A stretch of 64,000 bases of DNA from Rhodosorus marinus (GCA_029953675.1 JAMWBK010000013.1:1-64000); one strand, 5' to 3'. Counted from the first letter of the stretch, positions 32,501 to 42,002 are shown. Notes: generated from the letters alone by a model not told the origin. Program-made: numbers and translations.

Positions 32501-33006
32501 TCGTCCAGCTTCTTTACCTTTTCGTCGAGCTTCTCCAGCGGCCCATCAATAATATTCGCAATTTGTTTGAAGAACGGACCAATCTTCGGAATGAAGCCCA
32601 AGGCCTTGGCGATGATGTATATAGGATTTAGGTACTTGAGCCCAAGCTCCAATACTGGCTTCAACGGGGCCCCAATCTGGAACAGCGCAACTTCCTGCCT
32701 GCTGTCATTGCCACAGGTCAAAGAGAGCACGGTACGAATTACGTCAAGCACGCTCAGCTTTGGAATCCCTAGCGGATTAAACTCTGCAATCTTGAGGCCT
32801 CGCCTAAAATCCTCATCCTGGAAAAACTCAACGGCCCCCTCTAAGGAATCATGATCCATCAAACGCCGTACGCACTGCTGCTGTTGAGTGGTCCCTTCGT
32901 AAATCTCCCACTGACAGTCTCGTTCCTTCGGCACAATACCCAACAAAGCATCAGCACGGGTAACCAGCCGAAGGGATAGCAGGAGAAAAATCAAAGGCCC
33001 GGACAT
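26524..33006 (-). CDS. Large secreted multidomain protein: Cys-rich, LNR, HYR and anchor-A-like regions
   Basis: This single-exon gene encodes 2,160 residues. The ATG at 33006 was chosen because it opens a signal peptide (MSGPLIFLLLSLRLVTRADA). Residues about 150-185 form a Lys/Glu heptad segment, probably coiled coil, within an N-terminal domain I do not recognise. Residues 865-1072 are Cys-rich with CPxGTF and PGFYVP motifs, like GCC2/GCC3 or TNFR-type modules. Two LNR (Notch-type) modules with GNGxC...DGGDCC lie near 1089-1139 and 1185-1225. About seven HYR-like immunoglobulin-fold repeats (RTWSATDECGN, TPPxLLNVP) span 1252-1855. Residues 1862-2148 resemble a choice-of-anchor-A domain (VGGDAFIEG..., VYNVFHLEDL, VTGQLIAKETRLS). 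No transmembrane segment is obvious at the C-terminus. A role in cell-wall adhesion or recognition is inferred from the modules. Neighbours are unrelated repeats. Confidence 0.85.
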   Translation of the reverse strand: MSGPLIFLLLSLRLVTRADALLGIVPKERDCQWEIYEGTTQQQQCVRRLMDHDSLEGAVEFFQDEDFRRGLKIAEFNPLGIPKLSVLDVIRTVLSLTCGNDSRQEVALFQIGAPLKPVLELGLKYLNPIYIIAKALGFIPKIGPFFKQIANIIDGPLEKLDEKVKKLDEKCEDLDKWAGRLNKGLEYLQAASTFAWAVNIIILPPLVNHLCDDTNAQVAGLLETRCSVETLEDVGQPIESLCSVDDVVGDGSALRSALGGVESFVGEIRDIVNGPVQQLQDQEPALESLKDSIGVTSAAVNEFIEPFEPVRGLMDSLYEVTKFLDCGDFCVVFDAINIAIDAVLEAFGLKDEVEALFAELLDVLNVPDLDVLDLDVLDFDFRSRLDEITNGPEVPLALERTDFDFLAELSGSFQCTWDAAPGAWLTKIASSLNGETISFSCPGGSRPIVYRAEYNVWDCTQDLTTLMRFPCAENENSCTLNFENLTQCANAEAPSPELAELVLNPAMMRAQYFCIPFGETPTILSSYIGLDVTDIAETAFEEVQRSPPNAPWSEEKRDDFKHRDIDLIRSPTCGGNRFVKLVDRSSINSCWTAESVSGLPAPFISSIDGGSSTFDKEQLCFAMWEGRKEAEQSIYTALELGTWKYLQQRGAALGIFDPPSNAGPLCTDFTANADGLTVYCFPEFCPGDGLESDRTFPPPNDWWNLCLQYEGADPDIFASIEARKVFKERREETLGQWTVQNQQRAGSNVCLDKFANCESATGATCDLAGCEPDFIGYACLNPVSSVPNGFVSYTFADSELEAEGGSVLTPKCPPGETVSVISAEFGSGFDVEDVTALVAAGCKASGCLLSARTVADALNESYEGKTLRLDAVCICGPGYELLRIDGDCTLCPEGYTRANDQDACVAAPPGFHVPTRPRASPLPCERGTFAEEAASTACVPCPIGTFSTILGADNADVCQPCAEGTVGSLSGQQLCRECPIGTQPNDARTGCDPCPEGTFGAAGGTCQNADPGFYVPEYKYTGQQLPCTVGFYTNEGGQSKCKAAPLGYYVEEPAWDRLPKKCDEGLITLRIASTSQNDCITPAECPRPEVGENCDQFMDRIGIPRSETGNGFCQSCLNVQICDWDGGDCCIDTCERTVLLDSDIPSLEDEFFVRSCDPTRMECLAPRTGIFFCQFSEKTEELQPGFEDTECDNSSPRKGNGICDADLNYPNCQFDGGDCCFSTCNNDAEDPNACLPYDDRRICRDPDAAAVVDNEPPELVGLPADLEPVLECGSELPSVDVFGRDNDPCYIGRVSVSLSLELPPINNCVERVRTRKWQTQDPAGNEAETMQTIRILPDVTGPQFEDPRPGDVVVDVGVDLSPENTGGTPMAIDDCTEANISYSDEILEQTCEGVVIIRTWSATDECGNSNSYEQRITQTGMADDTPPVLLNVPESFEAACDPDFVPIPMDQFDVTATDDDPCFDNVVQTSSVESGNVCDGRVFERTWSAVDPSGNASEMTQVITVLGDQGVPEFEQPTPPNFVVQPGVELSPENTGGSATATDDCSDVTISYSDDIPDGFCNGSRIITRTWTATDECGNSSSVEQLITQEVLDETPPALLNVPASFDAICDREFVPTPMDEFDVSATDDDECFDGEVQTSSVESGSTCDGRVFERTWSATDPSGQEGAVTQTITLLGDTFLPEFTNFPDDMTFSCTAVEDDLATANTGFPGATDSCSTVGDVEYEDDSSFPSGRCFEEAVIKRTFSVTDGCSNTATAEQRLTITGDVTPPEFLEFPDDVTVTYLTDGISPQFLGWPTVTDDCSPDVTIEYEDEYSIPNDRCSGEKLITRTWTARDSCGNSATAEEKQVIMITTDGALFDDSLYMSTSSVRHLTVGGDAFIEGGVKARRNAVINGEIGGSEATCALPQAVVAAWRVTISEEEAADATADGGRVIHYGRSLNLKRRNGLVVSAEESYEDEDYERLRQQTIEFSDRLFSDESLLKLDDGPPRQICRVGVGCAVTGTVSMSTKGSVVVEGDTVKLLARHPVYNVFHLEDLEQLFKLRNRQVINRVEFECDRTASIILNVPGRTSTIRLRPLVYDLQACRPEQILVNIHDQSRDVTVRSNPGNLYPFSLLIPKAEVTLNNVEVTGQLIAKETRLSNSAKLSCPLFEGSYSCADLT

Positions 33007-33217
33007 TATTTGCTCTATTCCGGACACAGACTTCCTCACGCATGCAACAAATTTCTGATACACCCACGCCCACGTCCCTCAGACAACCTGGCCAACCTCA
33101 CCTACCCATAAACTCCCTTCCGCCCATCGCGACCCTTCCGCCCCAGAGCCACACCGGCTATTCTTGACGGTCCCGCTCACATATAAATAAGTACACATCC
33201 CAAGAAAATCCTCCTCC

Positions 33218-33415
33218 ACAATGATGCAACACGGAGAGGTAGTGATTAGAAAAGCGTTTCCATATAGTTACACCTTCGACCCAATCCATTTAACGCGCTT
33301 CTCACAAGCCGAATCACAATGACGCAACGCAGAGAGATAGTGATTAGAAAAGCGTTTCCATATAGTTAGTTGCACCTTCAACCCCTATCCATTTCACGCG
33401 CTTCCCAGCAGTCGA
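33218..33415. repeat. 98-bp tandem duplication upstream of the HYR gene
   Basis: Two diverged units share a ~28-bp block GATTAGAAAAGCGTTTCC... starting at 33244 and 33342, period 98 bp. Both have ATGACGCAAC-like sequence before it and ACGCGCTTC after it. They lie 210-410 bp upstream of the ATG at 33006, so they may be in its control region. Confidence 0.8.
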
Positions 33416-35767
33416 ATCATCCTGGAAGTACGCTGACCCCCCCGTGAGAGCTGTTGTTCTCAATGTTGACAAATGCAGTGAAAGTAAAACACATAACGAA
33501 AGTTGTTAAAACTCGACCCTAGTAGCAAACAACTCTGGTTGACCTGACTTTCTTGGTCGTGAAGAAGAGCGGCCTCCAGCTCCTGCTACCCCCAAACTCT
33601 TGGAAAGCTGTGGGATCGCCTTTTGGCTTCATGTCAATCATTTTAGAGGCTGCTTAACAGTCGTTTTTCAGAATGGATTCTAAAACGAGAAAGAAATCAT
33701 AATACAATACTCCACATTTCCGGAACCCTTTTTTTCTTTTTTTTCAATCTCCGATGAACGGGCACAATCATTATGCACCGTGCAAACATATCAGACATGT
33801 ACAAAACGTGCTCCTTGACCGGTGTCTCTTCTGGCTCTTAGTTGTACTTCCCCCCCCTTGTGGGCGCGGTGCGAACTGACCTTGGAGGCCAAGGGGGGGA
33901 GGGATTCTAATTCTAAATGGAACCCCCTTGAGAATTTTATAGTTTTAATACTTTTCAGGCTGTATCTCAGATTGATTGAGCCAAGAATTATCCATTTACG
34001 AATAGAGGTTATCCATAACACTCGAAAAGCTCGTTCAGATTGGGGATAAGATATTCAGGGGTTCTCAAAAGCGTATGGAAGCTTCATGCAATTTGTCCAG
34101 GTCACTGTCCTCACACCTCAAGCCCTCAACCCTCTGTACGCAGTGGTTTCTGAGCTTTTCTTAAAGTTTTTTGCCCAGCTTATAGCGGGGGACAAACTGC
34201 TTTTACACTTGTTATTTTTCTTTGTCTACGCCTCCAGCAAGGGAGTGCTTGGAGGGGCATGATCCGAAGTCAGAACGGAGCAGTTTAACTCCCGTAGATA
34301 AGCAGCAACCCTATCAAAAGTTTCAGTTCCTTTCTTCAAGCATGCAGAACTACCTCAGGTGGGCGTCTTCTTTGTTATGCGCTGGAGGAACTACTCAACC
34401 CAGTGAAAATCTGTGAAAATCCTCGGATACAGCGTACTAAACTCATCAGTACACATAAACTCCCCAAAGTCTCTTCGTAGAATTGATTTTTTCATGTTTT
34501 GCAGAATAGGATTTGCCCTTACTCTTTTCCCCCCCCCCCCCAATACCCTTCCCGTCGTGGGTTCGTTTTGGAACCCCCCTGATCCAAACGTGACCCCATA
34601 CCATAATCACTTTCTAGACCTCTCATGTGGTTTGTACATTTTAGCATGCTGAAATAACTTACATTTTCCGCTTGTTCTCGTTTTTAATTCAAAACGCCAT
34701 TTCGTTTAAACGAAAAAAACAACACCTTACTAGGAATTACGGGCTAATAATCTTTGTCCGACGAAGTGTCTGTTCGGAGACTGAAAAAAAAAACTGTCCG
34801 AAATGGAGGGGGGGAGAGGTGGCGGACACTGGAGTCTGTTTTCTTTGAATACAGGGCATACATTTGGAGACTGGCAAAGGTTCGAGGAAATGATTTCGGG
34901 AATGGAGCCGAAAGATCGCGAACTTCCATAATCAATAGCGGTGTTCCATACGCCTAGGTCCCGTGTTTTTTTTGTGCCAATACGTTTCCTCAGTTGTCGG
35001 TGCTTGATTTTCGCTTGACTGGCATGGGCGAAAAACGCTTGCGGTCAACATTGGAGCAGCGTTCATATGGCATTATAGGAAGCTCTGAGATGAAAAGTGA
35101 CCAGAGACTGTCAAGCCGTTCGTGAAACACTTCCCGTAGCAAACGAGAATCAGCGGAATGAACCATGACGTGATGAGCTAAAGCTCATCGCCTGGAACTG
35201 AACCCCAAGCTCTAGCCTTGAGAAGACAAAGCCCTCATGTTTCACCTATTTACGATGTCTATGCTGGCGCAGATCCAGGCTATCTCTCCCGCAGCCGGCA
35301 AGCCACAGCTAGACTGGGGATTTGGAACTGCATCTATGTTTAGCGGCTGCGTACTGATAAGCTGTTAGGTACAACACACCCAGCGGAATCCCTGTTTCCC
35401 GTCGTAGAGGACACACCCACCAAGGATATACCTTTCCAGCAAGACAAGGAAACTCAAAAAGGATTGAGCGGCCGACTCACGGAAAGTGTCTCGAAGCCAA
35501 CGAGAAACCGTAAGCCCAAAGAAAAGAAGAAGATCACCTTCCAAAAGAATCCACGGGTCTTGGATTCTTTACATGACCAACCCTCCCTTCCAAAGAAAAG
35601 AAAGACATCACCTTCCAAAAGAATCCTTGGGTCAACATGACCACCCCCCCCCCCCCACAACACAAAAATAGTTCTTCGCCCTTGATACTCTGCTCTCTTC
35701 GTCCGAAGAAATATCTATCGGCGAAGGCTGATTCCTAATAAAGGAGTCACCAGAGGCTGAATTATTC
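33416..35767. other. Intergenic, no recognised gene
   Basis: About 2.3 kb without a frame that looks like protein. It holds homopolymer C runs (33849, 34530), an 18-bp near-palindrome GATGAGCT-AA-AGCTCATC (35172-35189) and a short tandem duplication at 35514-35650. Confidence 0.5.
35514..35650. repeat. Short tandem duplication (period about 76-79 bp)
   Basis: CAAAGAAAAG, ATCACCTTCCAAAAGAATCC and ACATGACCA occur twice in the same order and spacing. Confidence 0.7.
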
Positions 35768-35846
35768 CGTTATTTGTTTTGTATTTTTAAGGACTGGGCT
35801 GTGCCCCCCCCACAGACCAGTGCTTAAGAATACAAAACAAATAACG
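35768..35846. other. Long hairpin: 36-bp arms, C7 loop
   Basis: The arms 35768-35803 and 35811-35846 are complementary at 33 of 36 positions around a run of seven C. The stem starts CGTTATTTGTTTTGTATT. This is the longest inverted repeat I see that is not made of two retroelement copies. It lies 30 bp from the family A insertion A4. Confidence 0.9.
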
Positions 35847-35885
35847 TAAAAATATGGGAATACATATACAAACCCCAGCTAGGCA

Positions 35886-36531
35886 AATTCTCAGACTGAA
35901 GACAACGCAGATTTTGGCGCCCACCTGCTCGCTAGTTGCCCGGCGGTGAAAGGTGCTCGAACCCGCCGCCACACACGGATCTTGAACCTGTTATACCGGG
36001 AACTTCGGCCTATAGTCCGGCAAGCCGGTCTGGAAATCGAACGTGAGAAACCTTTACCCGTCGCGGACTTTCAAAATGATGAACGCCGTGTAGCCGACCT
36101 GGTGATCACCTGTGACGACAGCCGCCGTACCACATACGTTGATCTTGCTGTTCCTAACCCTCAAGCTAGTCGTTATCTCCCGGCTGCGGGGGAGCGCCGT
36201 GGATCTGCCGCCGCCAGCATGAGACGCCGCAAAGAGATCAAATACGCGGGGGCTTTGTCTTCCCCTGGTGTTCGTGCTTCGGCACTAGCACATCGCTTGG
36301 TACCCCTGATCATTGAGTGCTTTGGGTTCATGGACTCTGTTGGTTCTCGCTGGCTTCGGGAGTTGTTCCGCGAACGCCCTGACCGTCTTCAATCGTTGTT
36401 TACCCGCTTAAGTTTCCTGCTGTGGCGCATGAATGCCGCTTTGATGTTGGAGGCGCGAGTACTTCGCCGCGCTTAGTCTTTTTTTCCCCTCGGGGTTTTT
36501 TTTCAGCCTCCGATTAAACCATTCATTCATT
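35886..36531 (+). mobile_element. Family A element, 5'-truncated insertion (copy A4)
   Basis: The insertion is flanked by CAGCTAGGCA at 35876-35885 and 36532-36541, a clean 10-bp target-site duplication. Homology starts in the zinc-knuckle codons (TCAGACTGAAG). The 3' end has the family T-runs, CTCCGATTAAACC and three ATTC units. Confidence 0.92.
35890..36476 (+). pseudogene. Copy A4 ORF2 C-terminus: RLE
   Basis: The frame is open to TAG 36474-36476 and keeps the uninterrupted nuclease block RRHTR, then ADFQNDERRVADLVITCDD, YVDLAVP and RRRKEIKYAG. It contains the 11 residues missing from copy A1. The RT is absent. Confidence 0.8.
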
Positions 36532-36541
36532 CAGCTAGGCA

Positions 36542-37135
36542 CCGAGCGCCAACAAATCAATCCACCCAAAAAAAAATTACGACGAGAGTCGGGACTCCGA
36601 GGGTTGACTAGAAACCGCCACCAAAAAACAAATCTACTCGGCGGCGGGAACAACGACAAAAGGAAAAAAAAGAAGATCTCTCTCTCAGTCTTTTCCAATT
36701 CATGATTTAGAAATGAAATCTATTCATTCGAGCGTTCGACCAATAAAACTAAAATATAAGTTTTTACTGCCAATAGAATTTTCTTTACTAGGTGTACATT
36801 ACATTCCTAGTCCAATCAATATTGATTTTCCTTATTGAAAAATCTCAGTAGGGATTATGGAAGAAGAAAGGAAACTGCGTACACGCAACTTGCCATTTAC
36901 CCATTTGTTTTATCCTTAGAACGAACAGCGTGCAGACGATCTGCCCCCGTTTATTTATGAAAATTTTAGAAGTACATTTATAATTAAAAAAGGAGTGCTG
37001 GTTGGTAGATATGAAACTCCCAATCAAAATCTGAAGGTCAAAAACCGAGTAAACAAGACAACTTAAGAAGATATTCCGTCTCCCCCAACATCAAAGGTCC
37101 AGTCGTTCGGGTCGTGAGGGCGTATAGTGTTGGGT
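36542..37135. other. AT-rich non-coding stretch
   Basis: No gene, RNA or shared repeat was recognised. Base composition is clearly AT-richer than the elements on either side. Confidence 0.5.
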
Positions 37136-37342
37136 TGGCCTAACTTTTGGTTATCATAGTGTTTTGGTATGGAGGGCACTGCGTTCCATCGTCTTACCCC
37201 GGGGATTTTTGGTTTGTGTGGCCAGTCTGCGTGCTTTTTCTCCCTCCGCTGGGGTTGGGATTCCCCGGTTACTTCGTATTGGGTATTCCCCCGTTTTTCC
37301 CGGCATCTTGTGGTGAGCTTCTCCTCTCCACATTTGTTTGCG

Positions 37343-38206
37343 ATGGTTCGGTTTCCCCACCCCTTCCCGTGGCTGGCGCTGCGATTTCTCTGCTCGTGGA
37401 ACAGCGTGCTGGCGTTCAGCACCCGTGCCAATCTTGCCACTTGCAGCCAGGTGTCGTTGCCATTCCTAATTCTTCTGTGCCTCCCCTAGTCGCCGACCAC
37501 ACCTCCCCGCCTGGGCTATCCTTGGGGCCGAATCCTGCTCTTGCGAGTGTTTCTCGGCCCTCCTATTCCGAGGTCCTTCGTCGCGGTTCCTCTGAACAAC
37601 GCACGACGGCCATGGTGCGTGTGATGCCTTCCCCGTGAGCACTCCTGAGCCTCGCCGCTCTGCCCTTGCGAGCACGGTACTGATTTGTGCCACGTCTCTT
37701 TGTGTGTTGAGTTTGACCGCTTCGAAGCAGGTTAGGTTCCACAGTCGGCGCTGCAGAGCCACCCTGAAACGTAAGCTCCTGTTCTCGCGTTCGAAACTCA
37801 TGCGGCGCGACTTTCACGCACCCAGTCGAGCCTCTTTGCCCGTTCCACCTCCCCGTGCCATCCTCCACTCGGTGTTAGAGGACTTCCTATCCGCCGAGGC
37901 CGCTTTGATGGAACTCCATCCGGCCTTTGAACTTTCGCAAGCGACTCGTGACCGCCTCTCCTCTCCTCCTCGTGCAGTTGCAGTTCGTTACGCCGGCATG
38001 TCGGCGGCCCTCCCCTGCTCCCCCAATCCGCTGGCTTTGGACACCCTCAGCGAAGACGACAGAGGAAGTCCGCCTTCTTTAGGTTCTTTTAGTTCTTTAG
38101 CTCGTCCACTACGCAAAGCACCTTGCCGCTCCTGAGTCACCCTCAGAGGTGCCCCACCGGATTCAAGCAACGGTCCCCGATTAAGGGGAGGCCTAATGTC
38201 TGAGTC
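37343..38206 (+). pseudogene. Copy A3 ORF1, frameshifted
   Basis: The ATG at 37343 corresponds to MVGVSP of copy E, but one base is missing in the next codons. The protein reads in pieces: SYSEVLRRGSSEQRTTAMVR to 37638, then a second frame ending in NPLALDTLSEDDRGSP. The NVRPQT core itself is absent, so there is an internal deletion near 37630. In this copy ORF1 and ORF2 meet at TAATGTCTGA. Confidence 0.7.
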
Positions 38207-38469
38207 CTCTTCTCCCGTCCGTGTGTCGCCCGTGTCCGTCCTATTGGCCGATGCCCCGTTCACTGGGCGCGAGCGCCTTTTCTCGTGGTTTTTGGACCTT
38301 TTTATCTCCTTGCCGGATGGTCCCCTTCCCTTGCGTAACTAGAACCCATTTGTACGGCTCCCTCGTCTTCTTCACAAGCCTCTGGCGTTGGTCTTGGAAT
38401 TTTTATGGCAGGAAGTTTCAGATCACCCTAAGCGCTCTCTTCCCTGGGATCTCCTTTTCTTTTCCCTGG
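38196..38469 (+). pseudogene. Copy A3 ORF2 start (MSESSS), broken
   Basis: The ATG at 38196 gives MSESSSPVRVSP, matching the ORF2 start of copy E. A stop follows at PLRN (38341), where copy E reads on. FLWQEVSDHPKRSLPWDL continues in another frame until the inverted junction. Confidence 0.65.
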
Positions 38470-40230
38470 CAACCACCGGCCCCAATGAGTTGGAAGTGAG
38501 CGAAGCCAATAGGTTAACCGCTGACTGCAACAATACCGAAACAGCAACAACGAGCACTGGAGAAAGCCCGGAGGTAGCCGTCGAAGCTCTGCAACCAGCT
38601 GTCTGTGCTTACCGAGGAGCTGCAGCAACTCGCCTTCAACGAAGAACGGCGACCCGTAGGGGATGCCTAATTGGACAAAACCATCCGGTCTCCAAATATC
38701 CTGGAACGACGCAGGTACCTGCTGCTCTTGTGCAGCTACACCTCCCCAGTAGAACGATTTGTGATGATTAACCTCCAAGTCAACCCGCGAAGCCAAGGAG
38801 CGGAGACGATCATAAGCGAGCGCTAGAGTATCAGGGGGCCCCAGGAGGCACACGTCGTCGTGGTATGCAACCGTACGAACCTGCGGGAATTCGGAGCGAA
38901 GACAAAGCAAGACGACTTGTAGTCCACAGGCATGTAGGAAAGGGGACAAGGGATCACCCTGTTGTACCCCTGTGCGCGCCGCAAACGCGTGTGAGGAAGC
39001 GCCAAGGGTGTCATAGGTAGCCCCACGACCAAGCGGAGAATAAAGTCTACGAACAAAGGGAAAGCCTACAGGGAAGACTTCGCGCACCACGTGCATGAGA
39101 GCCGGACGAGAGACGCGGTTGAACGCATTGGTAAAATCTACAGAGAGGAGCCCAGAATCTGGGGAGTACGCCATTTCCGAACGGAGTAAAACAGACAACA
39201 ACTCACAGCCACCACGATAGCCCACGCCTAACTGCACGTGCCCAAAGAAACGGCGGGATTCGGGAACCAGGATTTTCACTAACCATCGCGCCGCCAATTT
39301 TGCGGACCACCTCAACCAGGCCAATAGGGCGAATAGCAGGGCTCGAGGCCGTGTGGCCGGGCTTCGAAAGCAGACACAACTGCGAACGCCCGACCAAGAA
39401 CCACGCACACTCACACAGGGGATCACCATTCACAAGCGCTTCGACCACCCACGCCAACGCCTTCAAACCTTCATCACTTAAGAAACGGAGATATTCCACC
39501 CGCAGCCCCGAGGCCCCCGCGGAACGGCCCTTCGGAGCATCATGAACCAACTCACGCACCGCCTCCAGATTGACCACTAACCGCGCACTGGGATGTGGCG
39601 CGGCGCGGTACTCTTCCAACACTGATTCAAACGAGGAGTCCCAAGGGGAGCCTTCCGAGGGAAAGAGCAAACGGAGCGGTGAAGAAAGATCATCGGAGTA
39701 TGGAACCACAGGTTGCCGCCGCTGGAGGATCCCGGCTGCCCGCCGCAGATCACCGCCTGCCACCGCGTGACGCGCCCGATTCTGTCGAGAAGACCTAAAA
39801 GCTGAGGGAGCACTAGGAGAAAAGGAAGAGAGAGAAGCGAAACAAAGACGTTCGAGGTCCTCAAAGTCGCCGGAAAGGAACATTTGCAGTTTTCGGCGAG
39901 GGTGGACCCGGCGAGGATGTGGGTTGAGGGGGACGGTAGAGGAGGTGAGCACGAGGCGGGGAAAAAAGAACAAGAGTTCCCAGCGAAGAGAGCAGTGAGG
40001 GTTCGCGCGACCTGCTGCCAGAGAAAATCCAACACCAATCCTAGGGGCTTATGAAGTCGACGAGGGAGCCGTACGGCCGTGCTCTGACGACAAAGGGGAA
40101 GGGAACCGTCCGGATAGGAGGCGACAAGGTGCGAAAACCACGAGAGAACACGCTCATGCCAGGCTGAGCGGTCACTGGTAAACAAGGGTAACCGTGACGA
40201 CACGCACGCGGAGGAGGAAGACTCAGACAT
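38470..40230 (-). pseudogene. Copy E ORF2: reverse transcriptase, frameshifted and truncated
   Basis: ORF2 starts at ATG 40230 (MSESSSSACV). At least two frame breaks follow (around 39950-39600 and 39430-39200). RT blocks are KGRSAGASGLRVEYLRF, SVDFTNAFNRVSR (motif A), GVQQGDPLSPF (motif B) and AYHDDV (motif C). The C-terminal half is lost at the inverted junction. Confidence 0.8.
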
Positions 40231-41510
40231 CGGGCCTCCCCTCAGTCGGGAAGGCAGATCGAATATCCGGAGGAGGTGCCTCGGAGGGAGGCTCAGGAGC
40301 CGCACGACGCTTACGTGGAGGGCGCACGAAGGAACTAAAAGACCTGAAGAAAGTAGACACAGGGTTTTCAGCAGCGGAGTCTTGACTGAGGGTGTCCAGA
40401 GCCAGCGGATTCGGAGAGGCCGATGGTGCTTCTTCCATCTGTGTCACTAGCCTCGGAGACAGGGCGAGGGGAGGAAGGGTGCTCAAGAGTCGGCGGCAGA
40501 AGGTCAAACGCAGGGTGAGCTTCCAGCAGGGTGGCCTCAGTGGAGAGGAAGGCCTCTAGCGCGGTGCGGAGGACCCCGCGAGGAGGAAAACGCGCGAAGA
40601 GGCTCGCCTGTATGCGCGAGAGCCGCGCCGCATGAGTGTGTAGCGCGACAACCGAAGCCTGCGAGGCATCCAGGTTTTGCAAGGCCGACGGAGGAACCCA
40701 GCCGGCGTCAAAACGATCGAACTCGACAAACAAAGAGACATGAGGACGAGTCAGTATCATGTTGGCCAGAGCAGAGCGCTGGGGCGCGGGGGTGGATTGA
40801 AGGAACTGGTAAGCCGAGTCAGTAACAAGAAAACAGGCATGAGGGCCCGTGAAGTCCACATATAGGAATTCAGACGGGGCGACCCCAAGGGAGGAAGCCA
40901 TGGTGTCGCGAAAATCGCGGTAGTGGACGGGCGCGCGGCCCCGACCACGAGAGGGGGTCTGGGGACGCACGTTCGTCATCCAAACAAAGTGGAACGGAGA
41001 TAGTTGGCGAGAAGAGTCAATAGGGATGTGTTGTGGCATCATACGCACCATTGCCGTCGTGCGTTGTTCAGAAGAGCCCCTGCGTAGGACCTGCGAATAG
41101 GTCGCACGTGGGGCACTGGAGGGAGCAGGATTCGGGCCCGACGCGGGCCCAGGAGGCGTCTGTCCTTGAATAGGGGTAGGCCAGTCGGAATCAGGAATGA
41201 CCGGAGCGGAGCGCTCGGGTCGGGTGGAGGCAGGCCCCGCTGTACCGTGCGGATCCGCGGGGACGGGCACCGGGGGGTATGGGGCAGGCGCGGAGGCGGA
41301 GAAGCGCTCCAAATAGGCGATCAGCAGGGGCAGGCGGTGTTCCTGGGAAGCAGTCACAAGAAGACTCGTCAGTTTCGAGCAGATCCCATGGGCTAACTCG
41401 TCAGCGCAGTCCGTGAGGGTGGCCGCGGTACTAAACCCGCCCACGCAGAGCTCCACGCGCGCTGAGAGAACGGCTCCGTCCGCCGGAATGGGTGGGGAAA
41501 CCCCAACCAT
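40223..41510 (-). pseudogene. Copy E ORF1, frameshift near the C-terminus
   Basis: The ATG at 41510 opens MVGVSPPIPADG, and the frame is open for 380 codons to 40368. It includes the core MTNVRPQTPSRGRG...HYRDFRDTMASSLGVAPSEFLYVDFTGPHACFLVT. Copy A3 shows that the natural C-terminus (SPNPLALDTLSQDS) lies in the other frame, so a shift near 40440 is likely. The restored frame would stop at TGA 40223-40225, overlapping the ORF2 start in ATGTCTGA. Family A thus uses overlapping stop and start, unlike B, C and G. Confidence 0.75.
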
Positions 41511-42002
41511 AACGATTGGAAGGTGTGAAAAACCGATTCCTCCACGAAACCCCCAAAAAGAGAACTTGTTCCCAACGTTTGCAACCAAAGAAAAACCACC
41601 ACGACCTCCAAGGGGCGCTAGCAACCCCCAGCACGCACCACACCACTAGAAGATGCGGGGGAAAGTTTGCAGAAAGAAGCGCCTCCCACCGAAGAACACA
41701 ATAGTGACTCAAAACCACCAAAAGCCAGCACCATACACCCTCACGAAACCAAAAACTAGGGGCCTAAGACCAGTGAAGATATCAGCGCAAAGCAGCCATA
41801 ATCATCGTTTCGACGGGACATAACGCAAGGCTTACATTGGGCTACATCGGACTCCACTATTATTGAATGAATTGGTTTTTACTATTATTAAGGAATGTGG
41901 GGAACGGGATTGTGTATTGTAGTGGGGCTAACAGCTAAGATTTGGCGTGTAGCTCAGATAGCGTGAGAATGAGAGTTAGCATGTATTGGGATTGTGGTGG
42001 TT

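Larger units (their letters stand above)
37136..38469 (+). mobile_element. Family A-related element, 5' part (copy A3)
   Basis: This has a 5' region, ORF1 and the start of ORF2 of a family A subfamily in plus orientation. At 38469 it joins, mid-ORF2, to copy E running the other way. Confidence 0.75.
38470..41755 (-). mobile_element. Family A element, 5' part (copy E)
   Basis: This has the 5' region, ORF1 and ORF2 through the RT and the YWLRSLPTHWGRWL block. It is cut at 38470 so that knuckle, RLE and 3' end are missing. It matches copy A1 closely where they overlap, so it defines the 5' half of family A. About 100 bp upstream (41861-41880) is an ATTC-type family A tail in the same orientation. 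Confidence 0.85.

Noticed and set aside
26524-33063. Longer HYR protein starting at 33063
   Set aside because: The upstream codon is GTG and the added residues would sit in front of a good signal peptide; ATG 33006 is preferred.
32930-33196. TATAAATA at about 33182 as promoter of the HYR gene
   Set aside because: It reads on the plus strand while the gene is on the minus strand, and it lies 175 bp from the ATG; support is too weak.
35160-35200. Possible tRNA around the GATGAGCT palindrome
   Set aside because: The D-loop GG and a cloverleaf are missing.
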